The notes under the pieces were generated by a model, which saw only the letters and a program-made list of their open reading frames with translations, was not told the DNA's origin and made no database searches. A DNA stretch of 64,000 nt, taken from NCBI GenBank assembly GCA_024234395.1, contig JACKOH010000003.1, positions 372,001-436,000 on the forward strand, in the 5' to 3' direction. The stretch comes from Pseudomonadales bacterium (lineage in GTDB: Bacteria; Pseudomonadota; Gammaproteobacteria; Pseudomonadales; Pseudohongiellaceae). Shown piece after piece: positions 26,644 through 34,429 of the stretch (positions within the stretch are counted from its first letter, which is position 1; each line of letters starts with the position of its first letter). A program made the translations under genes and the position numbers.

Positions 26644-28074
26644 ATGCAGACTTACAACAGATTTTTTATCAACGGCGAATGGATGGAGCCGGCGGGCACA
26701 CAGACTCTTGACGTGATCAATCCCGCTTCCGAGGAAGCGTTTGCCACTATTGCCCTGGGCACTGCTGAAGATGTGGACAAAGCCGCCAGGGCAGCCCGCG
26801 CCGCTTTTCCCGTCTGGTCGCAATCAACGGTCGGGGACAGACTGGCAGTCATAGAAAAGATTGTCGCCGGAATGAAAGCCCGCGGTCCCGAGCTGGCTGC
26901 TGCCATTTCCAGCGAAATGGGGGCACCCATGACCCTGGCCAGCACTGCCCAGGTGGGGGCCGGCATCGCGCATTTTCTTAATATTATGGCGATTCTCAAG
27001 GATTATCAGTTTGAAGAGATCCGTGGCACTACCCGCATCGTCAGGGAACCGGCCGGAGTGTGTGGCTTTATCACGCCCTGGAACTGGCCACTGAACCAGA
27101 TTACCTGCAAGGTGGCGCCAGCTCTTGCGGCAGGCTGCACGATGGTACTCAAGCCCAGTGAGGAAGCCCCTGTCAGCGCTTACCTGCTCACCGAGATAAT
27201 CGCCGCTTCGGGACTGCCCGCGGGAGTCTTCAACCTGGTGAATGGAACCGGGCCGGTGGTCGGCGCCGCCATTTCCGCCCATCCTGAAATCGATCTGGTG
27301 TCCTTCACCGGTTCAACCCGGGCTGGCCGGGAAGTCGCCAAAGCAGCAGCCGACACCATCAAGCGTGTCACCCAGGAACTGGGCGGCAAGTCCGCCAATA
27401 TAATCCTCGATGACGCCCCCGACTTCGCCCGGGCCGTCAAGGGTGGCTGCATCAGCTGTTTCAACAACAGTGGTCAGTCCTGTAATGCCCCGACCCGGAT
27501 GCTGGTACCCAGATCCCGTCTGCCGGAAGCAGTCGAGGTGGCCCGCGCCACTGCAGCGGCCACTCTGGTTGGCAATCCCGGTGACGAGAAAACCCGCATC
27601 GGGCCGGTCGTCAATGAAGCTCAGTTCAACAAAATTCAGGGCTTGATTCAGAAAGGTATCGAAGAGGGTGCCGAGCTGGTGGCCGGCGGCCCGGGTCGAC
27701 CGGAAGGCCTGGACCGGGGTTTCTACATCAAGCCCACGGTATTTGCCAATGTCAGCAACGACATGACTATCGCCCGGGAGGAAATTTTCGGCCCGGTACT
27801 GTGCATCATTCCTTTCGATGACGACGAGGACGCCGTGCAAATCGCCAATGACACCGATTATGGACTGTCCGGTTACGTTTCCGGCGAACCCGCACATGCC
27901 CGCGCTATAGCCCGGCGCCTGCGCACCGGCATGGTCCACCTCAATGGGGCGGGCCCCGACTTCAATGCACCGTTCGGCGGGTACAAGAAATCCGGCAACG
28001 GACGTGAGTGGGGACTGGAAGGATTCGAGGAGTTCCTGGAAACCAAATCGATCCTCGGTTTCGATGCTGCTTGA
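26644..28074 (+). CDS. NAD(P)-dependent aldehyde dehydrogenase
   Basis: A 476-residue member of the aldehyde dehydrogenase superfamily. Conserved elements: PWNWP with the catalytic Asn147, LKPSEEAP with Lys170 for cofactor binding, FTGSTRAGR, the general-base Glu245 in QELGGKS, the nucleophile Cys280 in NNSGQSC, and EEIFGPVL. It oxidises an aldehyde to the acid; substrate preference cannot be read from the sequence. AAGGAG lies 7 nt before the ATG. Confidence 0.95.
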   Translation: MQTYNRFFINGEWMEPAGTQTLDVINPASEEAFATIALGTAEDVDKAARAARAAFPVWSQSTVGDRLAVIEKIVAGMKARGPELAAAISSEMGAPMTLASTAQVGAGIAHFLNIMAILKDYQFEEIRGTTRIVREPAGVCGFITPWNWPLNQITCKVAPALAAGCTMVLKPSEEAPVSAYLLTEIIAASGLPAGVFNLVNGTGPVVGAAISAHPEIDLVSFTGSTRAGREVAKAAADTIKRVTQELGGKSANIILDDAPDFARAVKGGCISCFNNSGQSCNAPTRMLVPRSRLPEAVEVARATAAATLVGNPGDEKTRIGPVVNEAQFNKIQGLIQKGIEEGAELVAGGPGRPEGLDRGFYIKPTVFANVSNDMTIAREEIFGPVLCIIPFDDDEDAVQIANDTDYGLSGYVSGEPAHARAIARRLRTGMVHLNGAGPDFNAPFGGYKKSGNGREWGLEGFEEFLETKSILGFDAA

Positions 28075-28148
28075 AGATGCAGGCAAACCATTCGCTTGCC
28101 AGGCCGGCCGGGACCGGACCACTGTACAGATTCCCTTAAGGTAAGACC

Positions 28149-28841
28149 ATGCGGTTCGGGCAGATAGTCAGGGAAACCGTGATCGGCGTCCTGCAGAACA
28201 GGGACGCGCTGATCCGGTCCCTGCTGGTTCCAGTGGCTGGAGTGATCCTGATAGAGCTGATTTCCCTGCTGCCTCTGAACCCGGGAATCAGAATCCTGTT
28301 GACGTTGCTTGAGTCGGCATTGGCAGTATTGATCACCGTCACAATCAATCGAGTTGTCCTGCTGGGTCCTGCTTCAACCGGTTATCGCATTCTGAATCCA
28401 TGGACCAGGCGGGAAACACGCCTGCTGTTCTTCATGTTCGGTCTCGGCATGATCTTTGTCATCCCCATACTGGCTCTATTTTTGCCGAGAATTCCCTTTG
28501 TCAGCCTGACTCTGCTGGCGTTGTGTTTCTGGCTCGAGGCACGGCTGATACTGGTTTTACCGGTAACAGCGGTGGACAGGCACTTCTCCTTCAGGGATTC
28601 CTGGCAGGCCACGCGAAATTACCAGTGGCAGATGCTCGGTGTGGTATTTTTGATCCCGCTGACGCTGGGTTTACCCCTTGCCATGATCGGCGCCCTGGAC
28701 TACTCGGCACCACTGGTCACGCTGCTTCGAATTGTACCCGGTGTCTTTGTAATCGCCGCCGTGGCGGTAACCTTCAGGCAGATTGAACTGGAAACCGGAC
28801 CGGGTGGCTCCGAAACTGGAGAGCAATTCGAAACTTTCTGA
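28149..28841 (+). CDS. Multi-spanning inner-membrane protein, unknown function
   Basis: A 230-residue hydrophobic protein with about six predicted helices (for example LLVPVAGVILIELISLL, LLESALAVLITVTINRVVLL, LLFFMFGLGMIFVIPILALFL, LILVLPVTAV, MLGVVFLIPLTLGLPLAMIGAL and IVPGVFVIAAVAVTF, shown here only as segments). Between helices 4 and 5 the soluble stretch DRHFSFRDSWQATRNYQ is typical of glycerophosphoryl-diester-phosphodiesterase-type membrane domain families, but I cannot assign one. AAGG precedes the start; 74 nt after the aldehyde dehydrogenase, possibly co-transcribed. Confidence 0.7.
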   Translation: MRFGQIVRETVIGVLQNRDALIRSLLVPVAGVILIELISLLPLNPGIRILLTLLESALAVLITVTINRVVLLGPASTGYRILNPWTRRETRLLFFMFGLGMIFVIPILALFLPRIPFVSLTLLALCFWLEARLILVLPVTAVDRHFSFRDSWQATRNYQWQMLGVVFLIPLTLGLPLAMIGALDYSAPLVTLLRIVPGVFVIAAVAVTFRQIELETGPGGSETGEQFETF

Positions 28842-28881
28842 ACCTGCTCGGGCACAACCCGATAATGCAACGTACAAACAT

Positions 28882-29152
28882 TAAGGAACCTCTGATTAAT
28901 TATGAAACTACTCTGCGGGAGTCTGTCGGGCACTGCTGCTAGGCGTCGTGCGCAGGGAATGGCCGTAGCCCTTGCCAAGTGCGACAACAACGCAGCAGTG
29001 CCCGACAGGCCCCGCCCGGCGGGGCCTTCAGACGAGCCCACTGGCTTCGTTGACTTGCCTTGACAGGCCGACGCATGCCGGCGGCAAGTCGCCTCGTCAG
29101 TGAACTCGTCTAAAGGCCAGAGTAATTTCATAATTAATCAGAGGTTCCTTAA
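28882..29152. repeat. MITE-like element, family 2 (271 bp, TTAA ends, nested hairpins)
   Basis: Terminal inverted repeats of 35 bp (28882-28916 and 29118-29152) differ at one base and start TTAAGGAACCTCTGATTAA. Internal inverted repeats include a 17-bp pair beginning CTGTCGGGCACTGC near 28923 and a 13-bp pair beginning GCCTTCAGACGAG near 29024. No coding capacity. The plan (outer repeats plus two inner hairpins) copies that of the family 1 element, and a 17-nt core at 28958-28974 is the exact reverse complement of 25674-25690. TTAA may be the target sequence. It fills almost the whole gap between its neighbouring genes. Confidence 0.85.
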
Positions 29153-29170
29153 CAATAAAACGGGGCTACC

Positions 29171-29575
29171 ATGACTCTCAAACTGACCAAACCCGCCATC
29201 GACATCGGAATTATCACTCGCCAGCCGGAGACCATGCTGGCCTTCTACCGGGACCTGCTGGGGTTGCCCCTGGAAGCAACCATCCCCATGCCGGGCGGCG
29301 GCACCATGAACCGGCTGAAAGCTGGCGACAGTATCGTAAAGATCATCGCCACCGAACCGGAGCCTCCGGCGGATGCAATTAGCGGCGGAATTCGTGCCGC
29401 GACCGGTTACCGCTACTGGACTCTCCATATCACCGGCCTCACCGCGACAGTACAGAAACTTGAACAGGCCGGAATCCGGATACCGGTAGCACCCCGGGAG
29501 ATCCGCGAAGGAGTCAGCATCGCCATGGTGGAAGACCCGGACGGAAATTGGGTGGAATTACTGGAACAGCAGTGA
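29171..29575 (+). CDS. VOC (glyoxalase/bleomycin-resistance fold) protein
   Basis: A 134-residue vicinal-oxygen-chelate protein. The start of one beta-alpha-beta-beta-beta module reads IDIGIITRQPETMLAFYRDLLGL and the second ends in AMVEDPDGNWVELLEQ, the usual position of a metal-binding Glu. Family members bind metal and act as lyases, isomerases, dioxygenases or resistance proteins; no specific substrate can be given. GGGG lies shortly before the ATG. The gene starts 19 nt after the MITE-like element, so its promoter is probably within or at the edge of that element. Confidence 0.85.
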   Translation: MTLKLTKPAIDIGIITRQPETMLAFYRDLLGLPLEATIPMPGGGTMNRLKAGDSIVKIIATEPEPPADAISGGIRAATGYRYWTLHITGLTATVQKLEQAGIRIPVAPREIREGVSIAMVEDPDGNWVELLEQQ

Positions 29576-29632
29576 AGAATCATCCGAGACTGTAAGCCGT
29601 CAGATAGAAAGTAACCCAACCGACAGTGGCAG

Positions 29633-29741
29633 GAATAGTGGCGCCTGTTTGTGGCTGCGGACCGCAGACGTACATCCATGTACGCTCGTTTTCGACGTCC
29701 CTGTCTCAAACGTCCGCAGCCACAAACAGGCGCCACTATTC
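29633..29741. repeat. Palindromic repeat element A
   Basis: A perfect 29-bp inverted repeat (29633-29661 and 29713-29741, starting GAATAGTGGCGCCTG) encloses about 50 nt. The inner part contains GTACATCCATGTAC, itself a palindrome, and a 34-nt stretch whose reverse complement is found unchanged in element B. Non-coding. The 700-nt gap 29576-30283 is otherwise filled by element B and by a VOC-gene remnant. Confidence 0.8.
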
Positions 29742-29842
29742 TTCAAGCATCCGTGAAGGTTCCGGAATGCAACGTTCCCAGATGATAGTCTCGTTAAGCA
29801 GAATATGATCGGTAAAGGCAAGCAAGAGTAATCCATTAAACA

Positions 29843-29918
29843 GGGCTGCCATTAGACTCAAAATTACCAAACCCGCCAGCCAGACTGTGACTGGTTTGAG
29901 TCACTGGAACAGAAGTAA
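29843..29918 (+). pseudogene. Remnant of a second VOC gene
   Basis: GGGCTGCCATTAGACTCAAA and the following ACCAAACCCGCCA closely resemble the start region of the VOC gene at 29164-29200. TCACTGGAACAGAAGTAA resembles that gene's last codons (TACTGGAACAGCAGTGA). The middle is missing, so this looks like a duplicated VOC gene reduced to its two ends by an internal deletion. The start codon is destroyed (ATTAGA). Confidence 0.5.
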
Positions 29919-29976
29919 CGATTCAAGAAAGAAATTCCTATCTCGTCTCGAAGCCTTCACTGAAGCTAGAAGAATT

Positions 29977-30128
29977 GGCGAGAGCAGTTGGTGACTGCGG
30001 ACGTTTGAGACAGGGACGTCGAAAACGAGGCGGATTAACCGCTCCTGCGTTTTCCGCACTTCCGCCATCCTTGGCGGTCGCGCACAGGGACGTGCGTCTG
30101 CGATCCGCAGTCAGCAACTCTTTTCGCC
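29977..30128. repeat. Palindromic repeat element B
   Basis: Imperfect 25-bp inverted repeats (29977-30001 and 30104-30128; 21 matches) enclose a stretch with two small hairpins (around CCGCCATCCTTGGCGG and CGCACAGGGACGTGCG). The first 34 nt after the left arm's core (29996-30029) equal the reverse complement of part of element A, although the outer arms of A and B differ. From 30129 to 30283 I see nothing further that I can name. Confidence 0.7.
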
Positions 30129-30283
30129 GATTCCTGCCACCAAACTTAAGGACTCCCTATCCCCAGGGAATCCAAACTACGAGTTTCGTTAGCTTAGCAG
30201 CCTGTTAGCTTAAAGAGATTGAAACACGCCAGGAGCGCAACCAGGCCGACCCCGGTTACGCTCATGTCGTTCTCAGTTTTAGA

Positions 30284-31333
30284 CTAACCGGCAAACAGCT
30301 TACTGAAATTGCGGCGGCTGCGTTTTTTCCAGTGACCGCGATGCCAGGCATCACTGGCCAGCAGCGGCAGCACACTGGTCGCTTCGGCGAATACCATCTG
30401 CTCGCGGGCAATATCCACCTTACCCCAGGAACAGGCTTCCTTCAGTGTGGAGCTGGAGCAGGCACCATCACGGGAGTCAGCGACGGTAATCTGCACCGCA
30501 TACTTGTGCATATCCACTTCCTTGCCAAGAATTTCGGCGCACACCACGGTGTCCTGGACAAAATTCTTGGGTACACCACCACCGATCATGAGCAGTCCGG
30601 TGGTACCGGCATTGATCTTGATATCGGTAAGTTCCCGAAAGTCGCGGATTGAATCCAGGGTGACATGGCGGTCCGGCGATTTCACCTGATGACTGACCAG
30701 TCCAAAGCCGGCACTGGAGTCGGTGAAAGCAGGACAGAAAATCGGCACGTCATGGCGGTAGGCCGTCTCGATCAGTGATTCATGCTTGCGGGCATTCTTT
30801 TCACACCAGCGTCCCATCTCGCGGATGAATTCACGGGACGAGTACGGTCGAGGTTCCAGGCTGTCGGCAATCTCGCCGATCGTATGATCACAGGCCTGCA
30901 ACTGTTCTTCGTCGATCAGGGTGTCGTAAATACGGTCGATGTAAAGGTCCCGCAGTTCCCGGTCGTTGAGAAAGGAATTGCCCTGGTAGTGCTTGAATCC
31001 CAGCGCCTCGAAGAAATCCATGTCGACGACTGTGGCACCGGTGGCCACTACCGCATCGATCATGTTGTATTCGATCAGGTCGGCATACAGCTTCATACAA
31101 CCACCCGCCGAGGTGGAACCAGCCACGGTGAGGATTATGCTGCAGTCCTCATCGGCCAGCATTTCGTTGTAGATTTCCGTGGCGCGTGCCAGATCCCTGG
31201 ACGTGAACGACATTCTGTCCATAGCCTCGATAATTGGCCTGGCATCGAATGAAGTAATGTCGATATGCTCGACCTCACGGTCCAGTAACTCTGACTTGCG
31301 ATCTGCCTGTGGTTTCTGCTGCGCTTGTGTCAT
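30284..31333 (-). CDS. Deoxyhypusine synthase homologue (probable polyamine-forming enzyme)
   Basis: A 349-residue protein of the deoxyhypusine synthase family. It shares TVAGSTSAGG, VVATGATVVDMDFFEALG, CPAFTDSSAGFG, LLMIGGGVPKNF and ITVADSRDGACSS with the family, and has the catalytic Lys305 in CSWGK. Eukaryotic and archaeal enzymes modify eIF5A using spermidine. Bacteria lack that substrate, and bacterial homologues are thought to move an aminobutyl group onto a small amine, making homospermidine or a related polyamine. The ATG overlaps the TGA of the decarboxylase gene (ATGA), so translation is coupled and putrescine supply is immediate. Product identity is inferred. Confidence 0.88.
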   Translation of the reverse strand: MTQAQQKPQADRKSELLDREVEHIDITSFDARPIIEAMDRMSFTSRDLARATEIYNEMLADEDCSIILTVAGSTSAGGCMKLYADLIEYNMIDAVVATGATVVDMDFFEALGFKHYQGNSFLNDRELRDLYIDRIYDTLIDEEQLQACDHTIGEIADSLEPRPYSSREFIREMGRWCEKNARKHESLIETAYRHDVPIFCPAFTDSSAGFGLVSHQVKSPDRHVTLDSIRDFRELTDIKINAGTTGLLMIGGGVPKNFVQDTVVCAEILGKEVDMHKYAVQITVADSRDGACSSSTLKEACSWGKVDIAREQMVFAEATSVLPLLASDAWHRGHWKKRSRRNFSKLFAG

Positions 31334-32559
31334 TGCGTTTCTCCCGGCGTTTGCCCGTTATCCTTTGCGCTGCTATCGATGATAGCAGTCATGCCTGCCA
31401 CTTCAACCGCCCGGGATTCACCGTAGAGGGAAAGCAGCGGTTGGTCACTCACACTTGCCAGCAGGTAGTTGCTGAAACCGTTGAATTCGGTTCGTAATTG
31501 CATGCTGTAAGCACCCAGATTGCCGATCTCGATGTAGTCCCCTTCATCGATATCCACAGGCAACAGAAAGGGACCCGGCATATAGTCCATACTGTCGCAG
31601 GTGGGACCGTAAAAACTGAATTCCTGCAGCGGGCTTTCGCCTCGCTTAACATTCCGAACCCGTTCGACCGGATACACAAATCGGGGCTGTCCGGCATCGA
31701 ACAGGCCACCATAGGTACCGTCGTTAAGGTACAGGGTCTGATCCTTACGCATCTCCACACGAACTACCAGCGACGCACCTTCGGCGACCAGGGCCCGGCC
31801 CGGTTCGCACCACAATTCGCAGGTTTCGCTGACCGGCATGGTTTCAAAACAAGCACTGATGCGGGCAACATAGTCGGCCAGCGGTGGCGGTAGCAGATCC
31901 GGGTAAACCGACGGGAAGCCGCCACCAACGTCGAGAATGTCGATGATAACACCGGACCTGCGGATCAGTATCGCCACCTGGTCCAGCGCCTCCGCATACG
32001 CGTCAGGTTGCATCAGTTGTGAACCGGCGTGAAAGCAGATACCCAGGCGTCTGGCGACCTGGCGGGTGCGCAGCAGCAGATCGGCCGCTGGCCCACCACT
32101 GATGCCGAATTTACCGGCCAGTTGCAGGCAGGAGTGTCGATTGGAGACCGCAACCCGGACCAACAGGTTGAGATCCCGGGCATGGCCAGTCTCTTCCAGG
32201 ATTTTATCCAGCTCCGCAGGGCAATCCAGGGAGAAGTCCCGTATTCCGTGATCGAAGTAGGCGCGGCGGATGGCAGTACGGCTTTTCACCGGGTGCATGA
32301 AAGACATGCGGGCGCCGGGCAGCTTTGAACTGATCAGTTCAATTTCAGCCAACGAGGCGACATCGAAATGCTGCACGCCGGCGGCAGCGACAGTTTCGAC
32401 AAAAAAGGGATTGGTTTTTACAGCGTAAAGAACGCGTCCAGGAAAATTATCCTGAAACCATCGGGAAGCAAGGGTTACGGCTTGAGGCCGCAGGCAGTAG
32501 ACAGGATACTCGGGACGAGTTGCACATACCATTGAGTAGGCAGAAATGAATTCGTGCAT
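31330..32559 (-). CDS. Ornithine (or lysine/ornithine) decarboxylase, alanine-racemase fold
   Basis: A 409-residue PLP decarboxylase of fold type III that makes putrescine (or cadaverine) from ornithine (or lysine). Motifs: the PLP lysine 48 in YAVKTNP, HAGSQ, the phosphate-binding DVGGGFP, CEPGRALVAEG, GTYGGLFD, and catalytic Cys321-Asp322 in GPTCDSMD. AGGAGG lies 9 nt before the ATG. Transcribed from a good promoter at 32671-32698 through a leader that can fold, then coupled to the deoxyhypusine synthase homologue. Ornithine versus lysine preference cannot be decided here. Confidence 0.9.
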   Translation of the reverse strand: MHEFISAYSMVCATRPEYPVYCLRPQAVTLASRWFQDNFPGRVLYAVKTNPFFVETVAAAGVQHFDVASLAEIELISSKLPGARMSFMHPVKSRTAIRRAYFDHGIRDFSLDCPAELDKILEETGHARDLNLLVRVAVSNRHSCLQLAGKFGISGGPAADLLLRTRQVARRLGICFHAGSQLMQPDAYAEALDQVAILIRRSGVIIDILDVGGGFPSVYPDLLPPPLADYVARISACFETMPVSETCELWCEPGRALVAEGASLVVRVEMRKDQTLYLNDGTYGGLFDAGQPRFVYPVERVRNVKRGESPLQEFSFYGPTCDSMDYMPGPFLLPVDIDEGDYIEIGNLGAYSMQLRTEFNGFSNYLLASVSDQPLLSLYGESRAVEVAGMTAIIDSSAKDNGQTPGETQ

Positions 32560-32592
32560 TTCATAAAACCTCCTATGCGCAGTTGAACAAGG

Positions 32593-32662
32593 CGCCAGAT
32601 CACTGCTTCTGCTTCCATTGATATCCGCAGTGGGAAGCCGAAACTGCTCGGCACTTCTGGCG
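32593..32662 (-). promoter_or_regulatory. Foldable 5' leader of the polyamine operon
   Basis: In the roughly 105-nt leader an outer stem CGCCAGA/TCTGGCG (32662-32656 with 32599-32593) encloses two hairpins: GCCGA-GCAGTT-TCGGC (32652-32637) and CACTGC/GCAGTG (32632-32627 with 32606-32601). GCTTCC and GGAAGC in the same segment can pair instead and would exclude the last two, the kind of switch used by riboswitches and attenuators. The AGGAGG ribosome site follows about 20 nt downstream. No known riboswitch class was recognised. Confidence 0.4.
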
Positions 32663-32670
32663 AGCGCGGG

Positions 32671-32698
32671 ATTTTAGGTTATTTTGAAGGCTTGTAAA
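32671..32698 (-). promoter_or_regulatory. Sigma-70-type promoter of the polyamine operon
   Basis: On the minus strand TTTACA (32698-32693) and TAAAAT (32676-32671) are 16 nt apart, each one base from consensus. Transcription would begin near 32664, just before the foldable leader. Confidence 0.65.
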
Positions 32699-32863
32699 GA
32701 ATTTTTTCGCCTTTGCAGCAATTATTTCCCCCGGCCTCGCCCGGGCCCCTTTCGAATGGCCGCAAAGCCAGGCATGACGCGACCTCCAGCAACGTGCAGC
32801 GGACCTCATACCGTGCTAGTCTGATCCGCTTCCACAGGGCATGAACCTGGCGATGAGGTGTGA

Positions 32864-33307
32864 ATGCTGATTACTATCTGGTTGCTGCTCGGCTTCCTGC
32901 TGGCAAGCGTCTGTATCGCGATTTTGAAACACGCTCCCGAATCCACCGCACGCCGGATGATGGCGGTCGGGCTGGTTGTGGCAGCGCTGATCTATCTGCT
33001 GTTTACCCTGCCGGGTGGCGACAGCAGCTGGATGGGGATAGAAGCACTGGGCGTTCTGCTCTATGGCCTGCTGGCCTGGCTCGGCCTGACCAGATCGGTG
33101 CGGTGGCTGGCGGCTGGCTGGGCGGCGCATCCACTCTGGGATGTACTGCTGCACCAGGTTATTTCAGGTAGCCGTTACGCGCCGGAATGGTATGTCTTCT
33201 TGTGCCTCAGCTTTGACGTGGTAATAGCCATTCACCTGTTTACAGCCCCTGACCGAATGCCGGTCGAGGCCCGCACCGATGCTCCCGGCAAAGTGAAAAC
33301 GTCATGA
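32864..33307 (+). CDS. Small four-helix membrane protein (DUF6010-like, tentative)
   Basis: A 147-residue inner-membrane protein with about four helices (LITIWLLLGFLLASVCIAIL, MMAVGLVVAALIYLLF, IEALGVLLYGLLAWLGL and a last one around YVFLCLSFDVVIAIHLF). The loop AAHPLWDVLLHQ before the last helix, with a conserved-looking His/Trp/Asp, is the most distinctive part. Function unknown. GAGG precedes the ATG. It overlaps the yaiI start by four bases, forming a three-gene operon. Confidence 0.75.
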   Translation: MLITIWLLLGFLLASVCIAILKHAPESTARRMMAVGLVVAALIYLLFTLPGGDSSWMGIEALGVLLYGLLAWLGLTRSVRWLAAGWAAHPLWDVLLHQVISGSRYAPEWYVFLCLSFDVVIAIHLFTAPDRMPVEARTDAPGKVKTS

Positions 33308-33771
33308 ATATCTGGGTCGATGCCGATGCCTGCCCGGTGGTGATCCGGGATATTCTGTTCCGGGCTGCCCAGCGAACCTCCACGCGCCTGACCCTGGTGG
33401 CCAATCAGCCTATGCAGACACCACCGGGAGAACTGATCCGCTCGCTGCAGGTAGGTGCGGGGTTTGACAAGGCCGATGAGGAGATCGTTGCGCGAACCAG
33501 CCCTGGCGACCTGGTGATAACCAGCGACATCCCTCTGGCCGCGGATGTCATTGCCAAAGGTGCACTGGCGCTGAGCCCGCGTGGTGAACTGTTCGATGCG
33601 AGTAATATCCGGGCCCGGCTGAACATGCGGGATTTTCTGGATTCCATGCGTTCCAGCGGTTTTGATACCGGTGGCCCCCCGGCCTTCAACCAGAAGGACC
33701 GCAAACAGTTTGCTGATCACCTGGACCGGCTGTTGGCGAAGTCCCGACTGCAGAACGGAGACCGCGAATGA
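33304..33771 (+). CDS. yaiI: YaiI/YqxD family protein (UPF0178)
   Basis: A 155-residue PIN-like protein of the UPF0178 family. It has the N-terminal IWVDADACPV signature, VANQ, VITSDIPLAADV and SPRGELF, and ends with a helical segment. Family members are widespread in bacteria, and a nuclease-like fold is suspected, but no reaction is established. Start overlaps the previous stop (ATGA) and its own stop overlaps the methyltransferase start, so expression is coupled. Confidence 0.92.
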   Translation: MNIWVDADACPVVIRDILFRAAQRTSTRLTLVANQPMQTPPGELIRSLQVGAGFDKADEEIVARTSPGDLVITSDIPLAADVIAKGALALSPRGELFDASNIRARLNMRDFLDSMRSSGFDTGGPPAFNQKDRKQFADHLDRLLAKSRLQNGDRE

Positions 33772-34370
33772 AACCCCGGGTTCTCGGCACCAGGTATGAC
33801 CGGATTGCCGACTGGTGGCACCGGCACCACCAGGATTCCCAGTACGGAGTCGCTCAGGTCCGGCGGGCACTGCAGTTCTGTAAACCGGGCGGTAGCGCCC
33901 TGGATGTCGGATGCGGTGCCGGGGGTCGAATCGTGCGCCTTCTGCAGCAGCACCAGCTGGCGGTAACCGGCATTGACGTATCGGTGGAGATGATCAAACT
34001 GGCGATCGAAAATCACCCGCAAGAGGTGTTTGCCGTGGAAGACATCTGCCAGTATTCCAGCGCCGAACACTATGACTTCATTGTCGCCTGGGACAGTATC
34101 TTCCACCTGCCGCTGAAGGAGCAGGAACCGGTAATTGGCAAACTTTGTGCCTTGCTGAAGCCGGGCGGCGTGCTGATCTATACCTGCGGTGATGCGGTGG
34201 GTGAACACCAGGATACCTGGCACGGCCAGACCTTTCACTACAGCTCCATCGGTATCACCGGAAATCTCTCCCTGCTTGCCCGGCATGGCGTGGTCTGCAA
34301 GCATCTGGAGCTCGACCAGTGGCCGCAGAACCACGTCACTGTTATCGGACTGAAGGAAACAGAACAGTAA
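33768..34370 (+). CDS. Class I SAM-dependent methyltransferase
   Basis: A 200-residue cytosolic Rossmann-fold methyltransferase. The SAM-binding motif I is ALDVGCGAGGRIV (about 43-55), followed by VTGIDVSVEMI, VEDICQYSS and FIVAWDSIFHLP. The closest general group is methyltransf_11/25; the acceptor is unknown. Last gene of the membrane protein-yaiI operon, overlapping yaiI by four bases. Confidence 0.9.
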   Translation: MKPRVLGTRYDRIADWWHRHHQDSQYGVAQVRRALQFCKPGGSALDVGCGAGGRIVRLLQQHQLAVTGIDVSVEMIKLAIENHPQEVFAVEDICQYSSAEHYDFIVAWDSIFHLPLKEQEPVIGKLCALLKPGGVLIYTCGDAVGEHQDTWHGQTFHYSSIGITGNLSLLARHGVVCKHLELDQWPQNHVTVIGLKETEQ

Positions 34371-34429
34371 AGAACTTGACCAGAGAGTGTGCCCCAGGCG
34401 AATCCGGCAGAACCGGTGGGGTGTGTGGT

